Shown here: positions 9,145 to 17,953 of the stretch, one piece after another
Layout of the letters: each line of letters opens with the position of its first letter
How positions within the stretch are numbered: position 1 is the stretch's first letter
Source: Bin5 sp965221145
Lineage (GTDB): Bacteria; Chloroflexota; Anaerolineae; Caldilineales; Caldilineaceae
Direction of reading: 5' to 3'
NCBI GenBank assembly: GCA_965221145.1
Contig: OZ244877.1
Coordinates: 62,001-126,000 of the forward strand
DNA length: 64,000 nt
Program-made: the position numbers and the translations under genes
Notes under the pieces: generated by a model
Databases searched by the model: none
Told to the model about the DNA's origin: nothing
What the model saw: the letters and a program-made list of their open reading frames with translations, nothing else

Positions 9145-10269
9145 TCAACTGTACGGGTCGGCCGCATCTCGCAGTCCGTCCCCCACGAAATTAAAGCAGA
9201 GGACGGTGAGGATGATGAATACGCCCGGCAGCATGATCCACGGCGCCCGGATGATTGTATCCACCGTCTGGGCATCCTGCATCAGCAGTCCCCAACTGGT
9301 CATTGGCGGGCGGATGCCCAGTCCCAGGAAACTCAGTGCGCTCTCCGCCAGGATCATGTCCGGCAGCGCCAGCGTCGTGACGACGATGATGTGGCTGAGT
9401 GTATTGGGAATGACATGCTCACGCATGATGTGAACGGTTCTGCCACCCCCGCCCATGGAAGCCATAACATAATCGCGCTCTCGGATGCTGAGCACCTGGC
9501 CGCGCACCTGCCGCGCCAGACCCGTCCAGCCGATCAACGCCAGCAGCGACACGATACCCCAGTAGGTATAGTGGGACGGCCATTCGCGGGGCAGTATCGC
9601 CGCCAGGGCCAACCACAGCGGCAAGGTGGGGATTGTACTGAGAACCTCGATCAGTCTCTGGATGACCATATCCACCAGCCCGCCGAAGTATCCCGACACC
9701 GTTCCCAGAATGGCGCCGAGCACAATGCTCAGGAAGACGCCAAACAGACCGATACTCAGCGTAATGCGCCCCCCGTAAAGGATGCGGGTCAGAAGATCGC
9801 GACCGCGGTAATCCGTGCCGAACAGGGCGATCGTGCCTTCCCCCTCCACGCCGAACAGCTTCAGCGTCTCCTTGTTCCGATCCGGCCCATGCAGCGCTCT
9901 GGGACGCTTGACAAAAAGATAGATCGGGTAGATCTGCTCTGTGTCCTCTGCGTACTCCCACTGCAGGATATCCATATTCAACTCTGATTTCATGCCGTAT
10001 GTGAACGGCCGCAGGTGAAAGTTGCCCTCGCTGTCGATGAAATGAATTTCCTGGGGCGGCATATTGACGTGCGCCAAGGTCTCCTCAGACAGATACGGCG
10101 CAAAGAAGCTGGCGAATACCGTGATGCCGTAAGTCAGCAATAGAATAACCGTGGCCGCGATCGCCAGCTTGTGACGCCTGAACTTGCGCCATGCCAGATC
10201 TCTGGCCGTTACCACCCGCGTCGTCTTGACGGGAAATAGTTCATCTCGCGTTAGCGTACTCGTAGACAT
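9145..10269 (-). CDS. Dpp/Opp-type ABC importer permease (DppC-like)
   Basis: The 374-residue protein has the layout of DppC/OppC permeases: an N-terminal soluble tail, a first membrane span at about residues 35-57, a large periplasmic loop, then the conserved FGTDYRGRDLLTRILYGG and further spans. The EAA-type loop (ASMGGGGRTVHIMREHVIPN) contacts an ATPase. The loop before the GTD motif is longer than usual. The ATG at 10269 is preceded by GGGAAG. The gene lies 46 bp after the DppB-like gene and belongs to the same transporter. Confidence 0.93.
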   Translation of the reverse strand: MSTSTLTRDELFPVKTTRVVTARDLAWRKFRRHKLAIAATVILLLTYGITVFASFFAPYLSEETLAHVNMPPQEIHFIDSEGNFHLRPFTYGMKSELNMDILQWEYAEDTEQIYPIYLFVKRPRALHGPDRNKETLKLFGVEGEGTIALFGTDYRGRDLLTRILYGGRITLSIGLFGVFLSIVLGAILGTVSGYFGGLVDMVIQRLIEVLSTIPTLPLWLALAAILPREWPSHYTYWGIVSLLALIGWTGLARQVRGQVLSIRERDYVMASMGGGGRTVHIMREHVIPNTLSHIIVVTTLALPDMILAESALSFLGLGIRPPMTSWGLLMQDAQTVDTIIRAPWIMLPGVFIILTVLCFNFVGDGLRDAADPYS

Positions 10270-10315
10270 TCGTTCTTCCCTGGATTGCTGACTGACGCTC
10301 CGTCATTCACTGCCG

Positions 10316-11323
10316 TCAATCAAAGGAGATCGTTGGATCAATCCGGACCAGGACGATATCGGCCACCAGGTTGCCGAACTGCAGGACCAGAGCGGACATC
10401 ACAAGAAAACTGCCGGCCAGGTAAGAGTCCTGCATGATCAGAGCCGAGTAAAAGGTGTTCCCCACCGTGGGAAGACCCAGCACGATACTGATGATGATTT
10501 CCCCGGAAATCAGGGCCGGCAGCGACGAGCCGATGCGCATAATCAGCGGATGCAGTGAGTTTCGCAGCGCATGCCGGTAGATGACAATCCGTTCCGCCTG
10601 CCCCTTCGCCCGCGCCGTCTGAATATAGGGCTGTCCGAGCAGATCCAGCAGATTACCGCGCACGATCCTGATGTTGGCGGCCGCGCCGGCCGTTCCGATA
10701 ATCACCACCGGAATCCAGAGATGATTCAGAAGATCAAGAAGCTTTCCCCAGGTCCAGGGCGCGCCCACATACTCGGATGAAAACAGCCCGCCCACCTGAC
10801 CATTGAAGAGGAACACCACCATCGTCATCAGCAGCAGGGCCAGAAAAAAGTTCGGCGTGGCCAGACCGACGTAAGAAAAAACGCTGGCAATGTAGTCAAC
10901 GATGCCGTACTGGTGCGTGGCGGCATAGACCCCGACCACGAATCCGACCGCCAATGAGAAGACCATGCTCAGACTCGTCAGCGCCAGCGTCCATGCCATC
11001 TTCTCCCAGATGATCGTGGACACCGGCCGCAAATTCATAAACGCATAGCCAAAGTCCCCCCGCGTCACGATCCCTTCCATCCATACCCAGTACCGCACGA
11101 GGAGCGGCTTGTCCAGGCCATAGATCTCTCTCATCTTTTCCAGAAACTCCATCTGCGCCGCGATCGCCTCTTGCGTCATGTTGATTTGCAGCGTCTGGAG
11201 CCTGGTCATGTAGACAGTTACGAAATCACCCGGCGCGAGGTCAACGATCAGGAAACAGATGAAGGAGAGGACAACCGTCACCGGAATCATGTATAAGAGC
11301 CGTTTGATTATATAGGCAAGCAT
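10316..11323 (-). CDS. Dpp/Opp-type ABC importer permease (DppB-like)
   Basis: The 335-residue membrane protein starts with a typical DppB first span (YIIKRLLYMIPVTVVLSF) and ends with several spans. The EAA loop IQTARAKGQAERIVIYRHAL precedes NSLHPLI. Together with the DppC-like protein it should form the channel of the importer. GAGGAGTT lies directly upstream of the ATG at 11323. The fusion protein gene at 11402 and the binding-protein gene at 13073 lie upstream in the same direction. Confidence 0.94.
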   Translation of the reverse strand: MLAYIIKRLLYMIPVTVVLSFICFLIVDLAPGDFVTVYMTRLQTLQINMTQEAIAAQMEFLEKMREIYGLDKPLLVRYWVWMEGIVTRGDFGYAFMNLRPVSTIIWEKMAWTLALTSLSMVFSLAVGFVVGVYAATHQYGIVDYIASVFSYVGLATPNFFLALLLMTMVVFLFNGQVGGLFSSEYVGAPWTWGKLLDLLNHLWIPVVIIGTAGAAANIRIVRGNLLDLLGQPYIQTARAKGQAERIVIYRHALRNSLHPLIMRIGSSLPALISGEIIISIVLGLPTVGNTFYSALIMQDSYLAGSFLVMSALVLQFGNLVADIVLVRIDPTISFD

Positions 11324-11401
11324 GAACTCCTCTTCTTTTCATTGACGGTTGCGGAAACAGTGTTGCGTTGCGCCCCTGCTCAAGAGAGGCATGGGAGGTC
11401 G

Positions 11402-12982
11402 TCAGTCTCGGACATCGCTGCAACATCGAAAGCCGATATAGGCCGAACGCGCCTCCGGTCTGGCCCAATAGCGGAAGAATACGGGAAAGAGCGGGAGATT
11501 GGCGCAGGAGCCGCGCAACACGCGGTACTGCTGCGACGCGTCGTACCAGTCCGATGTCCACTGCCACACCTGACCGAGCATACCCCACGGTCCATTCGGG
11601 GGCAAGCCGCCGCCGGGCGGCATGGGGTCGGCTTCCTCGTCGCCCCACGGAAAGACGCGCTTGTCCGTGCCGCGGGCAGCCCGTTCCCATTCCGCTTCCG
11701 TCGGCAGCCGTTTCCCGGCCCACCCGGCATAGGCCACAGCATCATACCACGCGACCTTTGTGACCGGCTCGTTCTCGGCGCCCGCCAACACACGGCCCGG
11801 CCAGTGGGGCGGCATTGGATAGCCCGTCTCCGCTACGAAGCGCCAATATTCGTGATTGGTGACCAGGTTCTGGTCCATCTCGACCGCCTGATCGAGCGCC
11901 CTCTGCTCGCACGCCTCGCCGTAGTAATAAGGACCCGGCTCGATGCGCACAACCGGTCGGCTGCGGGCGCTGGTGGACTGACGATGCGGCCTCGCCGCCA
12001 CCCGCCGGGCCGAGCCTTTCGAGTTCTTCCTCTGCGGGTAAGCGTCACCGGGGCCGTCTGCCGGCATCGCCGGCGCCGAGCGCAGCTTTTCAACCAGGAA
12101 CTCTTCAACAAGCGGATTGTTGACGCGGACGATCAGATCGACATTGGCGTCACGACTCTGCTTTGCGAGCTTCACGAAACGGCCCAGTTCGTCCACTGTT
12201 GCACGGCACGGCACGACCTCGGCCATCTCTGCTGCCCGCGCATCGCCGGCGGCCATCGCAAATGCGACCGTGCTGTAACACTTCTTCTGCTGCTCCATGA
12301 GCGCATAACGGTCCACCTGTGCGGGTGGAGTCCCCTGTGGCTGACGCACGAGGTACGCCCAGAAGACCTCCTTGGCCAGGAAATCGCACAACGGATTGCA
12401 AGAACCGACCAGTCTGTAGAAATCAAACGGCCAACAGGTGATATCACACGGCGCAAGCGTGATCGGCAGTCCCGAATCCAGGAGCACCTTCATAGCGATT
12501 GGATCGTCAACCGCGTTGCGCTCCAGGTCGTTGACTCTATGCCCCGCATTGGAGGCCACCAGATAAATCCTGGCCACCTTCTGCCGCATCAGTTCCGGCC
12601 AGCGCACAAACGCCACCGCTACGTCCGACATCGATCCGACAACGATGATGTGAACTCTGTCCTCACCGTCGAGCGCATTGCGCAACAGCGACAGACCTTC
12701 CTGGCAGGGGTTGTCCAGTGCCTTGTCACCCTCGTCCTGCATATGGAAATTCTGCAGTCCGTGTCCATAGGGGCAGACGTTGCCGCTGAATTCCATCAGC
12801 TTGGCGAGCACACGATGACCGTCCTGCGGGCGGCCGCGGCGGCCTGCGTTGTGGTCGAGGAGAATGCCCCGCTGGTCGAACTCGGAACAGGTCAGGTAGC
12901 AGGCGGTGTCGAAATGGTCATCCGCGTCGCCTATATGGTAGTAGAGGTCCGTGCTCAGAACAACCGGAACCTTTTTGCCCAT
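11402..12982 (-). CDS. Nucleoside-hydrolase-like domain fused to an FGE-sulfatase-like domain
   Basis: The 526-residue protein has two parts. Residues about 1-300 resemble the inosine-uridine nucleoside hydrolase or DUF1593 fold: it starts VPVVLSTDLYYHIGDADD, a degenerate form of the DxDxxxDD calcium motif, and has a central IIVVGSMSDVA strand. Residues about 340-526 match the FGE-sulfatase (SUMF1-like) fold, with MVDQNLVTNHEYW-type and RLPTEAEWERAARG segments, WQWTSDWY and a terminal GFRCC. The Cys pair of true formylglycine-generating enzymes is not found where RGGS-x2-C would be. The ATG at 12982 has GGGGGAGG upstream, while an earlier frame start at 13021 falls inside the terminator. It lies between the binding protein and permease genes of one importer. 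Confidence 0.8.
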   Translation of the reverse strand: MGKKVPVVLSTDLYYHIGDADDHFDTACYLTCSEFDQRGILLDHNAGRRGRPQDGHRVLAKLMEFSGNVCPYGHGLQNFHMQDEGDKALDNPCQEGLSLLRNALDGEDRVHIIVVGSMSDVAVAFVRWPELMRQKVARIYLVASNAGHRVNDLERNAVDDPIAMKVLLDSGLPITLAPCDITCWPFDFYRLVGSCNPLCDFLAKEVFWAYLVRQPQGTPPAQVDRYALMEQQKKCYSTVAFAMAAGDARAAEMAEVVPCRATVDELGRFVKLAKQSRDANVDLIVRVNNPLVEEFLVEKLRSAPAMPADGPGDAYPQRKNSKGSARRVAARPHRQSTSARSRPVVRIEPGPYYYGEACEQRALDQAVEMDQNLVTNHEYWRFVAETGYPMPPHWPGRVLAGAENEPVTKVAWYDAVAYAGWAGKRLPTEAEWERAARGTDKRVFPWGDEEADPMPPGGGLPPNGPWGMLGQVWQWTSDWYDASQQYRVLRGSCANLPLFPVFFRYWARPEARSAYIGFRCCSDVRD

Positions 12983-13005
12983 CAACCTCCCCCGCAAAGG
13001 CAAAA

Positions 13006-13043
13006 AGGGGCGCTCTGCCATCGTCGAAACGCAGGGCGCCCCT
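13006..13043 (-). terminator. Rho-independent terminator after the family-5 binding-protein gene
   Basis: Read on the minus strand, a 13-bp stem (AGGGGCGCCCTGC paired with GCAGAGCGCCCCT, one wobble) closes a 12-base loop and is followed directly by a run of T. It begins about 30 bp after the stop codon of the gene at 13073. It probably limits read-through, so the binding protein is made in excess over the downstream permeases and ATPases. Confidence 0.75.
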
Positions 13044-13072
13044 CTTCATGCTCGAAATGTCCGCTTACCTTA

Positions 13073-15076
13073 CTACTTCTGGTACCACTCCCAGATGCGG
13101 GCATGCACAAAGTAGGCCCAACTATAGGTGAAACTCGGGCCTACGTGCTTGCTGTAGTAGGGGTGGTACAGGCGCGGGTTGTTGCCGATGTCGTTGCTGG
13201 CAACCACAAACGCGCGGAAGCCGGTCATCGGTATGCCGACCCGCCACCCGTCTTGCGCGATCACCTCGGCCAACTGCCTCAACGCCGCCTCCTCCTCCAG
13301 GTTCCCAGCCTCGTGCTCAGCCACAATGTCGATCCAGGCCTGTTGCCATGGCATCGGATTTTCCAGTCCGGTCAGCCGTTGGAAGTCGGGCACCGCATCC
13401 TCGCGAATAGGCAGCAGGTAGGATGGCATCCTGCTACTTTCCAGGATAATCTGCGTGTTGTGGTCGAAAGCAGGGCTGCGGATCAGCGCGTCGTAGTCAG
13501 CGGGACGGACGAAATTTTCGTACATCAACGTCTCGTTTATCGGGTCCACTTCGACGTCGAAACCGATGTCTTTCAACTGCTGCGCCAGATCCTCACCGGT
13601 GCGCACGCGGCTCGTGTCGTGAATCGCCACCAGGATCCGCCAGCCGATCGGCTCGCCCGCACGCGGCTGTCCCTCCGGAAACTCTCGCCAGCCGTCGCCG
13701 TCCGTATCCACAACCCCTATCTCATCCAGAATCGCCAGCCCACCTTCCAGGTCGTCCTTCAACTCGTACTGGGCATCGATCTCCGGGAACATCGCCCCCA
13801 GTACGTCCGGCAAGGGCGATCGATCCGGGACGACCACCGGCGAAACTCTCTCCGACATCCGCTGGCGGTCCATGATCATGCTCAGCGCATCCGTAAACTT
13901 GGGATTGTTGATCAGCCAGTTCATGCTCTCATCCATGTGGTCGAAGTTGAACCACAGCCCATGGATGCGGCTGGTCTCCTCAAACATGACCAACGAGATG
14001 TTGGCCTTCTCTTCGTTCTGCTTGATGAGGCCGGCCTCCATCATCGCCCCACCGTGCAGATCAGCCGCCAACTCGCCCGAAACGAGACCCAGCGCGATTT
14101 CGCTTGGACTCGTAACCAGTTTGAATACAAAACGGTCGAAGTAAGGCAACTGCTGACCGGCGGCGTCCACCTTCCAATAGTACGGGTTGCGTTCGCTGAC
14201 CAGTTTGTCACCGATAACTCCGGTCGTGACCCACGGCGTCAGCACCGCCGGTCGGTCGCCGGGCAGCCGCGCTCCCTGCCAGTCGGTCAGCGTGGCGTCC
14301 GCGTTGTACTTGGGATGCACCTTCTCCATCTCATGCTTGGGCAGCGTATAGAACTGTTGCCAGCCACTGCGCGGGACAAATATCTCCTCCAACAGCTTCG
14401 GCGCCGGCTCCTCGGCGATCATCTTGAATGTGTATTCGTCGATCTGCTCGAATGTCACGCCGCCATAGCCGTCAAATACCTTGCGGATATTGGCGGAACG
14501 CGGGTTGGCCAGATCGTCGTTCATGATGACATCCTCGAACGTGAACATGATGTCATCGGTGGTGAAGGGCGCCCCGTCCGACCATCTGACGCCCGGGCGC
14601 AGATGAACGGTCGTCTCCCGACCATCTGCGGAGATCTCCCAGTGCGTCGCCAGGTCCGGCCCCAGAACTGGAACTTCCTCAACGCTGAAAATGCCCATGC
14701 CTTGGTAGGTCGCCAGTTGCAGCCGGTTCAGGTTGCCTACTACATACATATTGAAGGGGTAATCGATGCCCTCGGTGATGTGGTGGGCCAGGGTATCGCT
14801 GTACGTGCCGATATCGGGCGACTTGGAGACAACCGGTTCGGGTGGGAGACGCTCCTCAACCGGCGGGAGATCTCCACTTGCGACCTGCGCAGCCAGCATG
14901 GGCGCCTCTTTGTACATGGACCCTTCGTCTGCTGCCGCGGCGGCCGGCTCTTCGGCAGGCGCTTCCGGCGCGGCCGGCTCCGCCGCGGGCGCGCCGCAGG
15001 CTGACAGCGCCAGCACCAAGATCAGACTGATGCTTACCAGCACAAACCCAAAGGAAAATCGTGACCTCTGCTTCAT
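13073..15076 (-). CDS. Family-5 (Dpp/Opp-type) solute-binding lipoprotein
   Basis: The 667-residue protein has a Sec-type signal peptide with lipobox LSAC, then a linker rich in Ala, Pro and Glu. The mature part has family-5 landmarks: DLATHWEISADGRETTVHLRPG near the start and a segment WSDGAPFTTDDIMFTFED. It should capture peptides or other bulky solutes for the importer at 6973-11323. The ATG at 15076 is chosen because AGGAGG lies just upstream. A frame start at 15148 would add 24 residues before the signal peptide. A terminator follows the gene. Confidence 0.94.
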   Translation of the reverse strand: MKQRSRFSFGFVLVSISLILVLALSACGAPAAEPAAPEAPAEEPAAAAADEGSMYKEAPMLAAQVASGDLPPVEERLPPEPVVSKSPDIGTYSDTLAHHITEGIDYPFNMYVVGNLNRLQLATYQGMGIFSVEEVPVLGPDLATHWEISADGRETTVHLRPGVRWSDGAPFTTDDIMFTFEDVIMNDDLANPRSANIRKVFDGYGGVTFEQIDEYTFKMIAEEPAPKLLEEIFVPRSGWQQFYTLPKHEMEKVHPKYNADATLTDWQGARLPGDRPAVLTPWVTTGVIGDKLVSERNPYYWKVDAAGQQLPYFDRFVFKLVTSPSEIALGLVSGELAADLHGGAMMEAGLIKQNEEKANISLVMFEETSRIHGLWFNFDHMDESMNWLINNPKFTDALSMIMDRQRMSERVSPVVVPDRSPLPDVLGAMFPEIDAQYELKDDLEGGLAILDEIGVVDTDGDGWREFPEGQPRAGEPIGWRILVAIHDTSRVRTGEDLAQQLKDIGFDVEVDPINETLMYENFVRPADYDALIRSPAFDHNTQIILESSRMPSYLLPIREDAVPDFQRLTGLENPMPWQQAWIDIVAEHEAGNLEEEAALRQLAEVIAQDGWRVGIPMTGFRAFVVASNDIGNNPRLYHPYYSKHVGPSFTYSWAYFVHARIWEWYQK

Positions 15077-15139
15077 TGTTCCTTCCTCCTCTTGAAAATA
15101 TGGCTGACTACTCGCTATATTGAACACGCAACGAAAAGG

Positions 15140-15159
15140 AGATTTCACCAGCGAAATCT
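15140..15159. promoter_or_regulatory. 20-bp inverted repeat upstream of binding-protein gene, candidate operator
   Basis: AGATTTC and GAAATCT are separated by six bases and lie about 65 bp upstream of the ATG at 15076. Placement is right for a regulator controlling the transporter locus. No clear -35/-10 pair was found beside it on the minus strand. Confidence 0.35.
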
Positions 15160-15193
15160 GGACCGCGCAAACTAAGCCCGGCCGTCGTGATTG

Positions 15194-15341
15194 TTAAGAG
15201 CCTGTTTGAAAAGGGTAAAGCTAAGGGCAAAACGGCGCAATTGATACGAATTATGGCGTGCAGATGAAGGATCTGACTGCTTTCCGACGGTTGTTTTCGG
15301 TCTATCTGGGCGATACGCGTTACTTTTCAAACAGCTTCTAA
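15194..15341. repeat. 148-bp MITE-like element, copy 1
   Basis: The element begins with AGAGCCTGTTTGAAAAG and ends with CTTTTCAAACAGCTTCT, imperfect terminal inverted repeats of about 17 bp. It encodes nothing recognisable. A second copy starts directly after it with a shared TAAG junction, and a diverged third copy lies at 41643-41786. The shape (short, non-coding, inverted ends) fits a miniature transposable element moved by a transposase encoded elsewhere. Confidence 0.75.
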
Positions 15342-15485
15342 GAGCCTGTTTGAAAAGGGTCTGGTAAGGGATAAAACGGCACCTAAGGTGCAAGTTATGA
15401 CGGGCAGATAAAGGGTTTCGCTGCTTTCCGGCAGCACCTTTTGGGCCTTTTGGCCGATGCCGATTACTTTTCAAACAGCTTCTAA
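15339..15485. repeat. 147-bp MITE-like element, copy 2 (tandem with copy 1)
   Basis: It has the same ends as copy 1 and a similar interior (blocks AAAACGGC, TTATG, CTGCTTTCCG and GCCGATGCCGATTAC-like segments), but with many substitutions. The two copies are head to tail, sharing the bases TAA at the junction. Together they fill the gap between the PhyH gene at 15575 and the binding-protein promoter region. Confidence 0.75.
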
Positions 15486-15574
15486 GGAAAACGGTACATG
15501 ACAGCTTAAAGGTAACGTACATAATATTGATTGTCAATACGAACATATGTGTGAGTGTTCCCACCGATTCGCGG

Positions 15575-16624
15575 TCAGCTTACGCCTCCACCACCCATCT
15601 GCTCGAGGACCTCTTTCACCCGCGCCGATACGTTGTAATCCGCTTGCTGGCCCGGGCCTTCCAGGCGCAGCGTCTCCCATGCCCTCTCATACACGCCGCC
15701 CGGCTCCACGCCCAGGTCATCCAGGCATCTGAAGACTTCGCCAAAGTATCTCACCGAGTCAACCATGTCGGAGTGAGACTCCCAGTGCGTCTGGGTCCCC
15801 TGGCGCTGATACCTGAAATCGGCGGAAATTCTGACCATGTCCGAATCGTTGGCGATACCGGCGTGCATCATCAGCGGATGAAAAATGAGCGCATCGCCCA
15901 TCTGAAAATCGGAGCGCAGCCACGCTCGGCCTTCATTGCCCTTCCTGACCGTGCCGGCCACGACCACGCCCCCATCCGCGCGCCACGCGTCGGCCTGTTC
16001 GGGGCTTTCAGCTACGCCCAGATACTCGTTGCCTTTCCACCAGACCTCGTGCAAGCCTTCCTGTTTGGAACCCTTGCCAATCGCCAGCCCGCCTACCGTC
16101 TCGTCGATGTCCATGAGCGGTATCCAGACGGTACAGAACTCGACCGGTCGAAAGAAGTAGTAGTCCTGATGACCCGGCGTCGTAAAGGAAAACTTGGGGC
16201 CATTGGCGACCTGCATGCTCTTCTTGCCGCTGAGCATCATCCTGATACGAGTCTTGTTATCCGCCCAGCAGAACACGTCGCCCCCCAATAGCCGGCCCAG
16301 CAGATCGATGAGTTCCGGTGTCCTCGCCAGTTCTTCCAGGATCCCCAACTTTACAATATCAGCCGTGACCGCGCCGTCCGGTGACAACTCATTGGTTTCC
16401 GGCCATTTGCCCGACCATATCGGCTCCGTGATCGCGTCTTCATCGACGAAGCCATATGCTCTTAGCGCGCCGATAGCACGGTTCCGGACGCTCTCGATCC
16501 GCTTGCGGTCAATCAGATTCCTGAAAAAAAGATAGCCGCTGTCGGAAAATCTTGATTGCAGCGTCGCTGCATCTTCGATATGTTGCCTTGAATCCTTAAA
16601 TGGGACGAAAGTTGAATCAGCCAT
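15575..16624 (-). CDS. Phytanoyl-CoA dioxygenase (PhyH) family protein
   Basis: This 349-residue protein is a larger PhyH variant. The iron-binding pair is H152 and D154 in GHQDYYFF, the distal His is H254 in MMHAGIAND, and R265 in MVRISADFR is placed to hold 2-oxoglutarate. The first 80 residues are longer than in the three other PhyH proteins of the window. A strong Shine-Dalgarno (GGGGGAGG) precedes the ATG at 16624. It is upstream of the binding-protein gene but separated from it by the two repeat elements, so it may be a separate transcription unit of the same locus. Confidence 0.92.
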   Translation of the reverse strand: MADSTFVPFKDSRQHIEDAATLQSRFSDSGYLFFRNLIDRKRIESVRNRAIGALRAYGFVDEDAITEPIWSGKWPETNELSPDGAVTADIVKLGILEELARTPELIDLLGRLLGGDVFCWADNKTRIRMMLSGKKSMQVANGPKFSFTTPGHQDYYFFRPVEFCTVWIPLMDIDETVGGLAIGKGSKQEGLHEVWWKGNEYLGVAESPEQADAWRADGGVVVAGTVRKGNEGRAWLRSDFQMGDALIFHPLMMHAGIANDSDMVRISADFRYQRQGTQTHWESHSDMVDSVRYFGEVFRCLDDLGVEPGGVYERAWETLRLEGPGQQADYNVSARVKEVLEQMGGGGVS

Positions 16625-16783
16625 CTGTTCCTCCCCCTCTTATCAGTTCCTCGGAAGAGTCGCGCACGCCTTTATCGCGAGCGCCTACCTGTCCTGGAGC
16701 AGAGCCGCAAGGAATCCTCGGACGAATTACTTCTGAATAAGTAGGACTTTCGCTAGGAGGTCAGGATCGTGTAAGCTTGCGAC

Positions 16784-17853
16784 ATGATTACAAAACAGAA
16801 GTATGTCGAATACCTTGTCAGCACGCCGATCAACCACACCTGTAGCAATCTGGCTGAACATCTGGAAGGCATGAGCCACGATGTAGTCAGCGATTTCCTG
16901 AAAAGAGAGCGACTTACAGCCAGTCATCTATGGGAACTGGTGGAGGAACAGATCGACGACAGGCCGGACGCGTACCTGATACTTGACGACAGTGTGCAAG
17001 ACAAACGCTATTCACGCTCAATCGAAATGGTCAAGCTGCAATACAGTGGCACTGAAGGTGGTCTGGCGCCTGGCAGCGGTGTCGTGAACCTCGTTCACAC
17101 CAGTGGTGAAGTTTGAAGATTTTCCGTTATCGACTGGCGCCTGAAGCCTGTTCCGCCGGAAGAATCTTCAAAATGGCGAGTATTATCCGATCGATTTCCG
17201 CATCTATGCCAAAGAGGCAGATGGGAAGTCAAAGAACGACCATTTTCAAGAGATGCTGCTGCGCGCGGTCGGCGCCAAACAGATTGAGGCCAAGACGGTG
17301 CTGTTTGACAGTTGGTATGGCTCCTGGCAGAACCTGAAGTTGATTCACCGTCTGGAATTGACCTTCTACACCACACTCAAAGCCAACCGCTTGGTCAGTC
17401 TGAGCGCAGAAGAGAGCTATATTCATCTTGATGCGATCGATTGGAACGACGAACGGCTCAAGCATGGCATCATTGTCAAGCTCAAGAAAGTGCCTTTCAA
17501 AGTGAAATTGTTCAAGCTAGTTGCTATAAACGGCGACATTGACTGGGTCATCACCAATGATCTGGATGAGACCGTGATCACGCAAGTCGCTCAAAACGCG
17601 AACGAGTTGCGCTGTCGGCGTCGAAGAATTTGACCGCGAATTGAAGCAACTGACCGGCTCCGCCAAATGCCAATGTCGCAAAGCTCGTTCGCAGCGCAAC
17701 TGCCTCGCTTGCTGTTACCATGCCTGGCTTTCATTGAAGGTCCACGCTACCTTGCTCAACAAAACCCTCTATCGCGTTCATACCGACCTGTTCAGCGATT
17801 ATCTGCGAAACCAACTTCGCAGCCCTACTATCCCGGCTTTCCAGCCGACTTAG
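16784..17853 (+). pseudogene. Broken DDE transposase (IS701/IS4-like)
   Basis: Three collinear pieces form one transposase. The first (16784-17110) has a helical N-terminus and YLILDDSVQDKRYS with the first catalytic Asp. It stops at HTSGE, where a 61-bp repeat is inserted. The second (17172-17610) resumes with NGEYYPIDFRIYAKEADG and contains TVLFDSWYGSW, the likely second Asp. A further +1 frameshift near 17610 leads to the third, VGVEEFDRELKQLTG, with the catalytic Glu region. Removing 61 bases restores the frame at the first break exactly. The gene cannot give an active transposase as it stands. Confidence 0.85.
17111..17171 (-). repeat. 61-bp palindromic mobile repeat, copy A (inside the transposase gene)
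   Basis: The insert is bounded by TTTGAAGATTTTCCG and its inverted partner CGGAAGAATCTTCAAA. Deleting it joins the codons for Gly-Glu to those for Asn-Gly-Glu of the transposase without loss. Reverse-complemented, it aligns with copies at 30021, 41293 and 51643 over the ends and a GGCGGAAC-like middle block. Confidence 0.8.
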
Positions 17854-17924
17854 CGAAAGTCCTAATAAGTATATATAATCGGCTACCAGAGCACAACAGG
17901 CGATTCTTGCCTTTGAAACGCGCA

Positions 17925-17953
17925 TTGACAAATCGGTCTTTAGGTGTTAGCAT
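17925..17953 (+). promoter_or_regulatory. Sigma70-type promoter
   Basis: TTGACA at 17925-17930, a 17-base spacer and TAGCAT at 17948-17953 make a good match to the housekeeping promoter. It points toward the binding-protein gene at 18406 and would give a leader of roughly 440 bases. It lies 60 bp outside the right end of the IS. Confidence 0.5.

Larger units (their letters stand above)
16742..17864 (+). mobile_element. Degenerate insertion sequence with 14-bp perfect terminal inverted repeats
   Basis: TAGGACTTTCGCTA at 16742-16755 is repeated inverted at 17851-17864. ATAAG directly flanks both ends (16737-16741 and 17865-17869) as a 5-bp target duplication. The 1123-bp element contains one transposase reading frame interrupted by a 61-bp insert and a later frameshift. 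It lies between two divergent transport loci. The family is DDE, close to the IS701/IS4-type transposases. Confidence 0.85.

Noticed and set aside
11402..12000. True formylglycine-generating enzyme maturing the sulfatase at 33942
   Set aside because: The FGE fold is visible but the expected Cys pair after the RGGS-like segment is absent.
11342..15004. Open frame of 1220 codons on the plus strand
   Set aside because: It runs antisense to two well-supported genes (the fusion protein and the binding protein). It is a by-product of GC-rich codon use, with no family features and an Arg/His-rich composition.
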